A stretch of DNA of 64,000 nt, from assembly GCF_000179555.1 (NCBI RefSeq), contig NZ_AECZ01000009.1, forward strand, positions 92,048 through 156,047. Direction: 5' to 3'. Shown piece after piece: positions 46,952 through 56,298 of this stretch. The notes under the pieces are model-generated. The model searched no databases and was not told the origin of the DNA. It worked only from the letters and a program-made list of their open reading frames with translations. The position numbers were made by a program, and so were the translations under genes. How positions within the stretch are numbered: the first letter of the stretch is position 1; every line of letters starts with the position of its first letter. Source of the DNA: Solidesulfovibrio fructosivorans JJ]. Its GTDB lineage: Bacteria; Desulfobacterota; Desulfovibrionia; Desulfovibrionales; Desulfovibrionaceae.

Positions 46952-47136
46952 GGTACGGCGCGTCCGGCCCGACCGCCGGGCGCAAGCGGACTTATTTCGA
47001 CCAGGCCCGGACAGGGCCTGACGTGGCATCGGTTCGCCGCGGGGCCATCCCGGCCCGACTGCACGCAACCAGACGAGAAAGCGGGACCGGGAAGAACAAC
47101 GCAAGACGGTCCGCGGCACATTGAGGAGGAACGACC
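46952..47136 (+). promoter_or_regulatory. 185-base spacer before rpsD, possible S4 autoregulatory leader
   Basis: This is by far the longest gap inside the superoperon. It contains a perfect stem CAGGCCC-GGACA-GGGCCTG (47002-47020) and other GC-rich complementary stretches, but no open frame or good sigma-70 promoter. S4 autoregulates its own mRNA in several bacteria, so an RNA element here is plausible. Confidence 0.4.
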
Positions 47137-47763
<627 letters not shown>

Positions 47764-47795
47764 TCGGCAAAGTACGCTTTGCATAAGGTGACGCC

Positions 47796-48839
47796 ATGTT
47801 GATTCGCAACGGCCAACGGCTCATCAACTCCCGGAACTGGACCGAGTTGGTCAAGCCGGAAACCCTGGAACGGGATTCCGCTTCGACCGACACCCATGGT
47901 CGGTTCGTGTGCGAGCCCCTGGAACGCGGGTTCGGCACCACGCTCGGCAACGCGCTGCGCCGGGTGCTGCTGTCGTCCCTCCAGGGCGCGGCCATCGTCG
48001 CCGCCCGCATCGAGGGCGTGCAGCACGAATTCTCGACCATTCCGGGAGTCATCGAGGATGTGACCGAAGTCATCCTCAACCTCAAACAGGTCCGGCTGGC
48101 CATGGCCACCGAGGACCCGCAGCGCCTGACCCTTTTCGCCAACAAGAAGGGCGAGGTCCTGGCCAGCGCCATCCAGGGCAACCAGAATGTGACGGTCTTA
48201 AGCGAGGATGTGCTCATCGCCACCCTCTCCGAGGATCGCGACTTCCGGATCGAGCTCGAAGTGCGCATGGGCAAGGGCTATGTCACTGCCGACATGCATG
48301 AAGGCCTGGATTCCGAGATCGGCCTGATCTTACTCGATTCCAGCTTTTCGCCGGTCAAGAAGGTGGCCTACACCATCGAGCAGGCCCGCGTCGGCCAGAT
48401 GACCAACTACGACAAGCTGGTGCTTGAAGTGGACACCGACGGCTCCATCTCTCCTGAGGACGCTATCTCCTACAGCGCCAAGATCCTCAAGGACCAGCTG
48501 ACCGTCTTTATCAACTTCGACGAGAAAGAGTCCGAAGCCGACAAGGCTCGCCGCCGCGACGACATCGAACTCAATCCGAGCCTTTTCAAGAGCATAGATG
48601 AACTCGAGTTGTCCGTGCGCGCCACCAACTGCCTCAAGTCCGCCAACATCCAGACCGTTGGCGAGTTGATGCAGAAGACCGAAAACGAGATGCTCAAGAC
48701 CAAGAACTTCGGCAAGAAATCCCTTGAGGAAATCCGCCGGGTGCTTGAGGACATGGGCCTCGAATTCGGCATGCGCATCGAGAATTTCGAGCAAAAATAC
48801 CAGGAATGGCTCAAGAGGAAGCAGGTCGATGAGACATAA
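47796..48839 (+). CDS. rpoA: RNA polymerase alpha subunit
   Basis: This 347-residue protein has an N-terminal dimerisation domain with [19 protein letters not shown] and a C-terminal domain ([32 protein letters not shown]...) that contacts UP elements and activators. AAGGTGA precedes the ATG. It overlaps rplQ by 11 bp. Confidence 0.98.
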   Translation: MLIRNGQRLINSRNWTELVKPETLERDSASTDTHGRFVCEPLERGFGTTLGNALRRVLLSSLQGAAIVAARIEGVQHEFSTIPGVIEDVTEVILNLKQVRLAMATEDPQRLTLFANKKGEVLASAIQGNQNVTVLSEDVLIATLSEDRDFRIELEVRMGKGYVTADMHEGLDSEIGLILLDSSFSPVKKVAYTIEQARVGQMTNYDKLVLEVDTDGSISPEDAISYSAKILKDQLTVFINFDEKESEADKARRRDDIELNPSLFKSIDELELSVRATNCLKSANIQTVGELMQKTENEMLKTKNFGKKSLEEIRRVLEDMGLEFGMRIENFEQKYQEWLKRKQVDET

Positions 48840-49281
48840 GAAATCCGGACGCAAATTCGGCAGAAACGCCTCCCACCGGAAGGCGATGCTGCGCAATATG
48901 GCCCGCTCGCTGCTGATCCACGAGCGTATCCGCACCACCGAACACAAGGCCAAGGAACTGCGCGGCGTTGTCGAGCATCTGGTGACCCTGTCCCAGACCG
49001 ACAGCGTGCATGCCCGTCGCCTGGCCTACAAGGTTCTGGAAAACCACCAGCTGGTTGCCCGCCTGTTCGACGAGATCGGCCCCCGCTTTCGCGGCCAGGG
49101 CGGCGGTTACACCCGCGTGGTCAAGTTGAGCCTGCCCCGTAACGGCGACTGCGCCGCCATGGCCATCATCGAGCTGACCCGCCTTGCCGGCGAGACGGCC
49201 GCCGAGGCCAAGCCCGCGCCCGCCGCCGCTCCCGAGCCCGAGACGCCTGCCGCGCCCGCCGAAGGCGAGACCCAGGAATAG
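48829..49281 (+). CDS. rplQ: 50S ribosomal protein L17
   Basis: This 150-residue protein has [20 protein letters not shown] at the start and [13 protein letters not shown] later. After the core it has an extra ~35-residue Ala/Pro/Glu tail ([27 protein letters not shown]), longer than in E. coli. The ATG lies inside the end of rpoA. Last gene of the superoperon. Confidence 0.97.
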   Translation: MRHKKSGRKFGRNASHRKAMLRNMARSLLIHERIRTTEHKAKELRGVVEHLVTLSQTDSVHARRLAYKVLENHQLVARLFDEIGPRFRGQGGGYTRVVKLSLPRNGDCAAMAIIELTRLAGETAAEAKPAPAAAPEPETPAAPAEGETQE

Positions 49282-49285
49282 CACG

Positions 49286-49318
49286 AGCAGGGTCGGTTTT
49301 CCGACCCTGCTTTTTTTT
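49286..49318 (+). terminator. Intrinsic terminator of the ribosomal superoperon
   Basis: AGCAGGGTCGG, loop TTTT, CCGACCCTGC followed by eight Ts. It is five bases after the rplQ stop, a textbook rho-independent terminator. Confidence 0.96.
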
Positions 49319-49325
49319 GTGTATA

Positions 49326-49346
49326 TCTATAGATTTTTTCTATAGA
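49326..49346. promoter_or_regulatory. Tandem TCTATAGA palindromes at the LysR gene start
   Basis: Two copies of the self-complementary octamer TCTATAGA (49326-49333 and 49339-49346) are separated by TTTTT. The second overlaps the ribosome binding region of the LysR gene, 14 bases before its ATG. An autoregulatory operator is likely but not shown. Confidence 0.5.
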
Positions 49347-49359
49347 AAGGATGGCGGAG

Positions 49360-50250
49360 ATGGATATTCGTCGCTTGCAGGCGTTTGCCAAGGTCTATGA
49401 CCTGCGCAGCTTTTCCAGGGCCGGGGATGAGCTGATGCTGTCCCAGCCGACGATCAGCGCCCATATCATGGCCTTGGAAGAGGAACTCGGGGCGCAGCTC
49501 TTTGATCGTCTCGGCCGCACCGTGCTGCCGACCCAGGCCGGCGATCTGCTCCATCGCTACTGCATCACCATCTTCAGCCAGCTCGACATGGCCAAGGCTG
49601 ACATTTTGGCCCTGTCCCAGCGGGTTTCCGGGGACCTTGTCATTGGCGGCAGCACCATTCCGGCCCAATATATCATTCCGGGACTGGTGGCCCGGTTTCT
49701 CAAGCAATACCCCGAAGTCCGCGTGGACCTGCGCGGGGGGGACACGTCCGAAATCACCGCCATGGTGCTGGCCGGTGACGCCCATGCGGGCATCGTCGGC
49801 GCGCCGGCGCGCCAGCCGGAACTGGCCTGTCGCTCGATTCTGGAAGACCAGCTCGTGCTGGTCGCCCCCCGAGCCCAGGCACATGCCGGCCTTACCGGCG
49901 AGGACTGGAGGCAGCGCCTGACCGAGCTGCCCTGGGTCATGCGCGAAGCCGGGTCCGGGACGCGCCAGGCCATGGAGGAAGCGCTGCTCGCGGCCGGCGT
50001 TGATCCTCGGGACCTGCGCCAGGTGCTCCTGGTGCATTCGTCCCTGGCGGTCCTCGAATGCGTTGCCGCCGGGCTTGGCGTTTCGGTCGTATCCCGCATG
50101 GCCGCGCGGGGGTATCTGGAAAGCGGGGCGGTGACGCTCATGGAAACGCCGGAGCTTGTGATGCAGCGCCATTTTTACATCGTGCACCACGCCCGGCGCT
50201 ACATGTTTCCGGCCCTGCGTTTTTTTCTGGCCGCTAGCGAAGTGGTCTGA
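49360..50250 (+). CDS. LysR-family regulator, selenium-metabolism-associated type
   Basis: This 296-residue regulator has an N-terminal winged helix (MDIRRLQAFAKVYDLRSFSRAGDELMLSQPTISAHI, residues 1-36) and a periplasmic-binding-like effector domain. The segment LVIGGSTIPAQYIIPGLVARFLKQYPEVRVDLRGGDTSEI closely resembles the LysR group that accompanies selenium metabolism genes in clostridia and Desulfobacterota, as I recall it. I chose ATG 49360; the ATG at 49351 sits directly on the AAAGG and is less likely. No selenophosphate or selenocysteine genes are in the window, so its targets lie elsewhere. Confidence 0.88.
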   Translation: MDIRRLQAFAKVYDLRSFSRAGDELMLSQPTISAHIMALEEELGAQLFDRLGRTVLPTQAGDLLHRYCITIFSQLDMAKADILALSQRVSGDLVIGGSTIPAQYIIPGLVARFLKQYPEVRVDLRGGDTSEITAMVLAGDAHAGIVGAPARQPELACRSILEDQLVLVAPRAQAHAGLTGEDWRQRLTELPWVMREAGSGTRQAMEEALLAAGVDPRDLRQVLLVHSSLAVLECVAAGLGVSVVSRMAARGYLESGAVTLMETPELVMQRHFYIVHHARRYMFPALRFFLAASEVV

Positions 50251-50320
50251 GGCCCAAAGGGAGCAGGCGCGGCGGCAAGCGTCGTCGCATCCATTTTCTC
50301 TGCGTCGCCCCACGGAAAAC

Positions 50321-50360
50321 GAAGCGCCCGCCCCGGCCTGGACCGGAGCGGGCGCTTTTT
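50321..50360. terminator. Bidirectional terminator between lysR and flagellin
   Basis: AAGCGCCCGC-C-CCGG and CCGG-A-GCGGGCGCTT form a long stem, followed by TTTTT on the plus strand and TTC on the minus side. It separates the convergent LysR and flagellin genes. Confidence 0.85.
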
Positions 50361-50381
50361 GCGCGAAGGGTATGCCGGTTA

Positions 50382-51275
50382 TTAGCCGCTGATGAGCTGC
50401 ATGGCCATCTTGGGCAGGGAGTTGGCCTGGGACAGCATGGCCACCGCCGACTGGGTCAGGATCTGTTGCCGCACGAACTGGGTCATTTCCGTGGCCACAT
50501 CGACGTCGGAGATCTGGGATTCGGCGGCCTTCAGGTTTTCGCCCTGGATCTGCAGGTTGGAGATGGTGTTCTCCAGGCGGTTTTGCAGGGCGCCCAGGTT
50601 GGCGCGGATCTTGTCCTTGGACACGATGGCCGTCTGGATGGCGTCGAGGGCCTTCTGGGCCAGCTCCTGGGTGGAGATGCTGCGCCCGCTGGCGCCCGAT
50701 GCCGCGCCAAGGCCCACGCCCAGGGCCGAAGCGGTGGAGGTGCCGATCTGGACGTAGTAATAGTCCTCGGCGCTCTGGTTGCCGGAGCCGAAGTGCACCT
50801 TGAGCTTGCCGCTGGCGTTGATGCCGGAGCCGCTGTGGGTGCTGGCGGACAGGTTGCCGTTCAAGAGATAGATGCCGTTGAAGTCCGTGGCGTTGGCGAT
50901 TCGGGTGATTTCCGAAGCCATGGCCTGGTATTCGGAGTCGATGATGAGGCGCTGGTCCGAGGTGTAGGTGCCGGTGGCGGCCTGTTCGGCCAGTTCCTTC
51001 ATGCGGATGAGCTTTTCGTCCACGACCTGGAGCGCGCCGTCGGCGGTCTGGATCATGGAGATGGCGTCGTTGGCGTTTCTCACGCCCTGGTTGATGGCGG
51101 CGACATCGGAGCGCATGAGCTCGCGAATGGCCAGGCCGGCGGCGTCGTCGGCCGCGGTGTTGATGCGAAGGCCGGAAGACAGGCGTTGTGTCGAAGTTGC
51201 CAGGGCGCCGTAGGAATTCGAAAGATTGCGGGCCGCATTGGCAGCCATTCCGTTGTAGTTGATGGTAAGAGACAT
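50382..51275 (-). CDS. fliC: Flagellin
   Basis: This 297-residue filament subunit has conserved N-terminal D0/D1 helices (SLTINYNGMAANAARNLSNSYGALATSTQRLSSGLRINTAADDAAGLAI) and a C-terminal D1/D0 (RLENTISNLQIQGENLKAAESQISDVDVATEM...QILTQSAVAMLSQANSLPKMAMQLI). The variable middle is short, about 60 residues. AAGGAGG precedes the ATG at 51275. A sigma-28 promoter lies about 190 bp upstream. No other flagellar gene is adjacent. Confidence 0.97.
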   Translation of the reverse strand: MSLTINYNGMAANAARNLSNSYGALATSTQRLSSGLRINTAADDAAGLAIRELMRSDVAAINQGVRNANDAISMIQTADGALQVVDEKLIRMKELAEQAATGTYTSDQRLIIDSEYQAMASEITRIANATDFNGIYLLNGNLSASTHSGSGINASGKLKVHFGSGNQSAEDYYYVQIGTSTASALGVGLGAASGASGRSISTQELAQKALDAIQTAIVSKDKIRANLGALQNRLENTISNLQIQGENLKAAESQISDVDVATEMTQFVRQQILTQSAVAMLSQANSLPKMAMQLISG

Positions 51276-51462
51276 GGCTTTTCCTCCTTGAAAAGTGTGT
51301 GCATCCAGCTCGCGTCCCATGTAAGCGAAGAGCTCGCCGACGCCATGGGGCTACTTGAGGTGAGCGGCTCGCGCCGGTTTACTCCGCCGTATTGATTCGC
51401 TGGTAACTTCCCTTGCCGATTGTTGCTGCCAATCTCCCGCTGTGACTGGCTGCTTGCCACAC

Positions 51463-51489
51463 CTATCGGCCTATTGGAAAAACCCTTTA
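51463..51489 (-). promoter_or_regulatory. Sigma-28 (FliA) promoter of flagellin
   Basis: On the minus strand TAAA, 15 bases, GCCGATAG matches the FliA consensus TAAA-N15-GCCGATAA at all but the last position. It implies a 5' leader of about 180 bases, long enough for post-transcriptional control. Confidence 0.9.
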
Positions 51490-51499
51490 GGAGGAAAAT

Positions 51500-51700
51500 A
51501 TGAGAAAATTTTTAGTGCAAGAGGAGAAAACCGGGGCGAAGCGGGAGGCACTCAAAAGTAATCAGGAGGGATGCTTGAATGAAAGTCTGATAAATATGCT
51601 AGTTGCAGGAGTGTTGCAGATGTACCGCAGTGGAAGAAAAAGCAACCCCTTTTCGTTGTTCCTATCGTCCTTTCGGCAAAAGGCATTAGGTCGGAAATGA
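51500..51700 (+). CDS. Possible small ORF, 66 residues
   Basis: An ATG with AGGAGG six bases upstream opens a 66-codon frame (MRKFLVQEEKTGAKREALKS...) in an AT-richer patch. It is basic, has no recognisable domain, and lies beside the divergent flagellin promoter. The strong ribosome site is the only support, so it may be spurious. Confidence 0.3.
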   Translation: MRKFLVQEEKTGAKREALKSNQEGCLNESLINMLVAGVLQMYRSGRKSNPFSLFLSSFRQKALGRK

Positions 51701-51807
51701 AATTTTTCCCGGAATTTTTCGCTCAGGGGTCGCCTTGACGGCTTTCATGGGCTATTCCAATGTTACGGCGTGATTGTGCTAACCGATGGAAAACAGAGGA
51801 GGAAGCG

Positions 51808-52641
51808 ATGCGTATGAAAACCTTGCGCCTGGCGCTTGCGGCGGTGGCTATCGCCGTCTTGTGCGCCGGGCCGGCCTTGGCCAAGGACAACACCCTGATG
51901 ATGGCCACCACCACCAGCACCGACGATACCGGGCTGCTGCCGGTTCTGGCCGACGCCTTCAAAAAGGACACCGGCATCACGCTCAAATGGGTGGCCGTGG
52001 GCACGGGCAAGGCCCTGGAGCATGGCCGCAACTGCGACGTGGACGTGCTGCTGGTCCATGCTCCGGCCGCCGAGAAGAAGTTCGTGGAGGAGGGCCACGG
52101 CGTCAACCGCACCGAGGTCATGTACAATGACTTCGTGCTGGTCGGCCCGGCTTCCGATCCGGCCAAGGTCAAGGGCAAGAAGGCCGGCGAGGCCCTGGCG
52201 GCGATCGCCGCTGCCAAGGCGCCCTTCGTGAGCCGCGGCGACGATTCCGGCACCCACAAGAAGGAAAAGGCCCTGTGGAAGTCCGCCGGCATGGCCGTGC
52301 CGGACAAGGACTCCTGGTATGCCTCGGTGGGCCAGGGCATGATGAAGACGCTCAACATCGCCGGCGAGCGCGGGGCCTACACCCTGGTCGATCGCGGCAC
52401 GTACATCAAATACGCCGACCAGGCCGGGGGCAAGCCGGCGCTGGTGGTGCTGGTCGAGGGCGACAAGCCGCTGCTCAACCAGTACAGCGTCATCTCCATC
52501 AACCCGGACAATTGCGAGAGCACCGATTTCAAGAACGCCGAAGTGTTCCGCGAGTGGATGGCCTCGCCCAGGGGCCAGAAGCTCATCGGCGATTTTACCC
52601 TCAAGGGAAAAAAGCTCTTCACTCCCAACGCCGCCAAATAA
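51808..52641 (+). CDS. tupA: Tungstate ABC transporter, substrate-binding protein
   Basis: This 277-residue periplasmic protein has a signal peptide ending ...CAGPALA. The mature N-terminus carries MMATTTSTDDTGLL, the TTTS oxyanion motif of TupA, and SRGDDSGTHKKE, the second ligand loop that distinguishes TupA from molybdate ModA. Tungsten is used by formate dehydrogenases and aldehyde oxidoreductases in Desulfovibrio. Start ATG 51808 follows GGAGGAAG. First gene of tupABC-mobB. Confidence 0.93.
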   Translation: MRMKTLRLALAAVAIAVLCAGPALAKDNTLMMATTTSTDDTGLLPVLADAFKKDTGITLKWVAVGTGKALEHGRNCDVDVLLVHAPAAEKKFVEEGHGVNRTEVMYNDFVLVGPASDPAKVKGKKAGEALAAIAAAKAPFVSRGDDSGTHKKEKALWKSAGMAVPDKDSWYASVGQGMMKTLNIAGERGAYTLVDRGTYIKYADQAGGKPALVVLVEGDKPLLNQYSVISINPDNCESTDFKNAEVFREWMASPRGQKLIGDFTLKGKKLFTPNAAK

Positions 52642-52702
52642 GGACACCGCATTCCTTTCCCGGCCGGGCTCGCAAGGGCCCGGCCGGGGGTGAACGCTCG
52701 CC

Positions 52703-53395
52703 ATGAATTATATTCTCGACGGGCTCCGCCAGGCCCTCGTCCTTCTGGCGCACGGCGATCCGGAAACGTTTTCCGCCGTCTGGACCACCCTGGTCGTCAC
52801 CTTCGAGGCTATGCTCGCCACCCTTGCCCTTGGCGCTCCGGCGGGGTTTTTGCTCGGCTACAGGGAGTTTCCGGGCAAGCGGGCCGTGCGGCTGGTGGTC
52901 GAAACCTTTCTTTCCTTTCCCACGGTGGTCATCGGGCTCGTGGTGTACGCCTTCATTTCCCGGCGTGGGCCGCTCGGGGATTGGGAGCTTCTCTTCACCG
53001 TGCCTGGCATGGCCGTGGGGCTTACCATCCTGGGGCTGCCCATCGTCATCGCGCTGACGGCCCAGGCCGTGGAAAGCCTCGATCCGAGGCTGCGCCCGAC
53101 CCTGCTCACCCTCGGGGCCAAGTCCCGGCATCTATTTCTGGCCACACTGACCGAGGCCCGCTTCGGCATGCTGCTCGCCACCACCGCCGCCTTCGGCCGC
53201 ATCGTGTCCGAGATCGGCATTTCCATGATGCTCGGCGGCAACATCAGGTGGGACACGCGCACCATCACCACGGCCATCGCCCTGGAGACGGGCAAGGGCG
53301 AATTCGCCACCGGCATCGCCCTCGGTATGGTGCTCATGGTCATCGCCTTTGCCGTCAACCTGATCGCGGCGGCCTGTCGCCGGAGGGCCGGCTGA
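52703..53395 (+). CDS. tupB: Tungstate ABC transporter, permease
   Basis: This 230-residue inner-membrane protein has about five or six helices and the ABC permease coupling motif EARFGMLLATTAAFGRIVSEIGISMMLGGNI. The sequence fits TupB-type permeases rather than ModB. It ends with TGATG, overlapping tupC by one base. Confidence 0.93.
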   Translation: MNYILDGLRQALVLLAHGDPETFSAVWTTLVVTFEAMLATLALGAPAGFLLGYREFPGKRAVRLVVETFLSFPTVVIGLVVYAFISRRGPLGDWELLFTVPGMAVGLTILGLPIVIALTAQAVESLDPRLRPTLLTLGAKSRHLFLATLTEARFGMLLATTAAFGRIVSEIGISMMLGGNIRWDTRTITTAIALETGKGEFATGIALGMVLMVIAFAVNLIAAACRRRAG

Positions 53396-54084
53396 TGGAC
53401 GCGCTCTACGAGCTGGAAGACGTCACCCAGAGTTATGACGGGCGGGTTGTGCTCAACATCCCGCGCCTCACCATCGCCTCCGGCACCATCACCGGCCTGG
53501 CCGGTCCCAACGGCGGCGGCAAGAGCACGCTCTTGCGCCTGCTCGCCTTTCTGGAGTCCCCGGCCTCGGGCGTGGTGCGCTACCGGGGGGAACCGACCCT
53601 TGGCCGCGAGTTTGCCCTGCGCGGCGAAGTCACCTATTTTCCCCAGGAGCCGTATCTGCTCAAGCGCTCGGTGCGGGCCAATGTGGGCTATGGGCTTTCG
53701 GTGCGGGGCGCGCCGGACATCCGGGAGCGCGTGGACGCGGCCCTGGACGCCGTGGGGCTCGACCCGGTCCGTTTCGCGCCACGGTCCTGGCGGCAGCTTT
53801 CCGGCGGCGAGGTCAAACGCGTGGCCCTGGCGGCCAGGCTGGCCTTGCGGCCGCGAGTGCTGCTGCTCGACGAGCCCACGGCCAACCTGGACAAGAACAG
53901 CGCCGAGCTGGTGCGCCGGGCGGTCTTTGCCGCCCGGGAGGAGTACGGCACGACCCTGGTCATAAGCGGCCATGACCAACGCTGGCTGGACGCCGTGTGC
54001 GACAGCAAGCTGAAGCTTCGCGAGGGCGGGCTTCTCGCGCCGGATGCGGCCGACGAAACAGGTTGGCACGGGAGGACGGCATGA
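53395..54084 (+). CDS. tupC: Tungstate ABC transporter, ATPase
   Basis: This 229-residue ABC ATPase has Walker A GPNGGGKST, Q-loop FPQEPYLL, signature LSGGEVKR, Walker B VLLLDEPTANLD and the switch His in ISGHDQRW. It lacks the C-terminal TOBE/MOP domain of ModC, as usual for TupC. It overlaps mobB by four bases (ATGA). Confidence 0.94.
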   Translation: MDALYELEDVTQSYDGRVVLNIPRLTIASGTITGLAGPNGGGKSTLLRLLAFLESPASGVVRYRGEPTLGREFALRGEVTYFPQEPYLLKRSVRANVGYGLSVRGAPDIRERVDAALDAVGLDPVRFAPRSWRQLSGGEVKRVALAARLALRPRVLLLDEPTANLDKNSAELVRRAVFAAREEYGTTLVISGHDQRWLDAVCDSKLKLREGGLLAPDAADETGWHGRTA

Positions 54085-54788
54085 GAAAAGGGGTGCAGGT
54101 TCTGGGATTCAAGAAGTCCGGCAAGACGGGCTTGTGCGAGGCGCTGCTGGCGCACTTCACAAGTCGCGGTTTTTCGCCGTGCGCGCTCAAGTGCACGCAC
54201 AATCCCGGCCTCGACAAGGAGGATACGGATACGGACCGGTTTCTGGCCCATTGCCGTACGGTGGGGGCCATCGCCGCCCGGGAGAGCGCGCTTTTCTGGA
54301 ACGATCCGCGCAAGATTTCGGACATGATCGCCATGCTCGACGGCGACGTGCTGGTGGTCGAAGGCGGCCGGGAGCACGCCGTCGCCCCGCGCGTGCTGGT
54401 GCTGCACGAGGCGGCCGAGGCCGAAGCGCTTTCCGACCCGGGGCTGGTCCTTGGGACCTACGGGACGGTGCGCGCCCCGGGCCTGCCTCATTTCGAGAGC
54501 CTGGAAGCCGTGGCCGAAGCGGTCCTGGAAAAGGGCTTCGTCCTGCCGGGGCTTGACTGCGGGGCCTGCGGCCGGGAGGATTGCGGGGGGCTGGCCGCCG
54601 ACATCCTGGCCGGTCGGGCCACGCCCGACGACTGCGCCACCACCCGCGTGGCCCTTTCCGTCACCGTCGGCGGCAGGCAGCTTACCGTCAATCCGTTCGT
54701 GGAGCGCATCCTGGCCTCCGGCATCCGGGGGCTTCTCTCCGAACTCAAGGGCTTTTCACCCGGCCCCATCGAGATCCGTATCGATTAG
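54081..54788 (+). CDS. mobB: MobB-like P-loop protein with C-terminal four-Cys Fe-S motif
   Basis: This 235-residue protein has an N-terminal P-loop GFKKSGKTGLCEALL and the MobB-type core ALKCTHNPGLD...DTDRF, associated with guanine dinucleotide attachment to molybdopterin. Residues ~155-180 contain CGACGREDCGG followed sixteen residues later by DDC, the spacing of the small 4Fe-4S domain found in CODH/ACS-type proteins. A C-terminal segment TVNPFVERILASGIRGLLSELKG follows. The 4 bp overlap with tupC ties cofactor maturation to tungstate import. The role of the Fe-S motif is unknown. Confidence 0.88.
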   Translation: MRKGVQVLGFKKSGKTGLCEALLAHFTSRGFSPCALKCTHNPGLDKEDTDTDRFLAHCRTVGAIAARESALFWNDPRKISDMIAMLDGDVLVVEGGREHAVAPRVLVLHEAAEAEALSDPGLVLGTYGTVRAPGLPHFESLEAVAEAVLEKGFVLPGLDCGACGREDCGGLAADILAGRATPDDCATTRVALSVTVGGRQLTVNPFVERILASGIRGLLSELKGFSPGPIEIRID

Positions 54789-54861
54789 GTGATGCCGTAT
54801 TGTCTTCGCCGCCCATCGCGGGTATGGGAAAACTAACAGCATTCCTACCCGGAGGATCCGC

Positions 54862-56298
54862 ATGACCAGCGCCAAGGACGTTGCCGAGACGCTTACGGTC
54901 CTAAGCCTTGGCGCTTCGGATGATCCGTCCGTCCTCGACCACAACGTGATCGAGGCCGTGGCCCGCCGCGTCCATCAGAAGATAGACGACTACGAGGCCT
55001 ATAATTTCACGGCCCTGCAAAGCGTCTCCCTCAACGTCTTTTTCGATCTGGCCCAGGAGTTTCCGACCCTGGAGCATCTTTATGCGGTGTGCCTGCTCAT
55101 CCCCAAGATGTTTTTCGATATCGACTGCAACCTGTATGTGCTGGACAGCAAGAGCGGTTCGATCCGGCGTTGCGCCTACAAGTGCCCGTCCAAGGACGCC
55201 GGGGAGTTCGGGGATTTGCCCTTTCCGCAAAAGGCCGTGGTGCGCGAGGACAGGCTTTTAGTCCCCATCAAGGGCAACCATGAGCTTATTTCCCAACTGC
55301 CGTTCACGCCCCGGGAAGACGTCTTCGGCATGCTGGAGATATTTCCCGCCTCGCGCCTGACCGAACACGACCGGCTTTTTTTCGAGCGCTACGCCAACCG
55401 GTTCGGCTACCAGCTCCACAATCGCATTCTGGCCAACAAGAACAAGGAACACCTCCACTTCATCCGCAGCCTGGTCAAGGACATCGGGCACAACGTCATC
55501 GTGCCCAATATCTATTTCAAGCTCTATTACAAGCGCCTGCGCTCCAAGATCGACCTGCTCAAGTTCTTCGAGTGGAAGCTCAAGCAGTTTTTCGAAGGCG
55601 AGGCCGGCGAAGGGCAGGCGATAAGCCCCGCCCAGGACAAGCTCCTGCGTGATCTCGGCTACATCCACGAAGGCCTCATGGACCAGTACCGCCAGATACT
55701 GACCCACTACGAGCAGACCAGCCTTTTTCTGGAAACGCTTTTGCGGCGGTCCCATTTCGAGGAGGGACGGTATGTGCTGGAGAAGCGGGCCTGCAACTTC
55801 AAGAAGCAGGTCATCGACCTCCAACTCGAGCGCTACCGGCCGCGCTTCGAGGAACGCGGCATCGAGATCGACACTTCCCTTGGCGGGGTGCCGGACCAGG
55901 AAATCGAGGTGGTGGTCGACATCGGGCTCATAAGCCAGGTCTACGCCAACCTCTTTTCCAACGCGGTCAAGTATACCCGCGAGGTGACCGACGCCTCCGG
56001 CCGCAAGCGCCGCTTCATTTCCTTCGGCTGGGAGCGCAAGCAGAATTTCTTCGGGCCCAACCGTGACGGCATCAAGCTCAACGTCTTCACCTCCGGTCCG
56101 CCCATCCCGCCGGAAACCGCCGCGCACCTGTTCGAGGAGGGGGTGCGTGGGGAAAACGCCTCGGGCGAGTACGGCACCGGCCACGGCCTCTATTTCATCC
56201 GTGAGGTCGTGCGCCTGCACGGCGGGGTCGAGGGCTACGAGGCCACGTCGCTCGGCAACAACTTCTTTATCGTCCTGCCCATGGACCCGATTCTTTAA
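54862..56298 (+). CDS. Sensor histidine kinase with N-terminal GAF-like domain
   Basis: This 478-residue cytoplasmic protein has no membrane segments. Residues ~50-195 look like a GAF sensor domain (IDCNLYVLDSKSGSIRR...DVFGMLEIFPASRLTEHDRLFFERYANRFGYQLHNR). Next comes a helical region with HFIRSLVKDIGHNVIVPN, a divergent H-box with His in GHN. The ATPase domain has the N-box LISQVYANLFSNAVKYTRE and G-box GEYGTGHGLYFIREV. A ~100-residue insertion separates the H-box from the N-box. No response regulator is adjacent. It converges with the methyltransferase gene, and the two TAA stops overlap. Confidence 0.85.
   Translation: MTSAKDVAETLTVLSLGASDDPSVLDHNVIEAVARRVHQKIDDYEAYNFTALQSVSLNVFFDLAQEFPTLEHLYAVCLLIPKMFFDIDCNLYVLDSKSGSIRRCAYKCPSKDAGEFGDLPFPQKAVVREDRLLVPIKGNHELISQLPFTPREDVFGMLEIFPASRLTEHDRLFFERYANRFGYQLHNRILANKNKEHLHFIRSLVKDIGHNVIVPNIYFKLYYKRLRSKIDLLKFFEWKLKQFFEGEAGEGQAISPAQDKLLRDLGYIHEGLMDQYRQILTHYEQTSLFLETLLRRSHFEEGRYVLEKRACNFKKQVIDLQLERYRPRFEERGIEIDTSLGGVPDQEIEVVVDIGLISQVYANLFSNAVKYTREVTDASGRKRRFISFGWERKQNFFGPNRDGIKLNVFTSGPPIPPETAAHLFEEGVRGENASGEYGTGHGLYFIREVVRLHGGVEGYEATSLGNNFFIVLPMDPIL

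Noticed and set aside
51762..51783. GTTA-N14-TAAC inverted repeat upstream of tupA, considered as a tungstate-regulator site
   Set aside because: Only four-base arms; too likely by chance and I do not recall a matching consensus with certainty.
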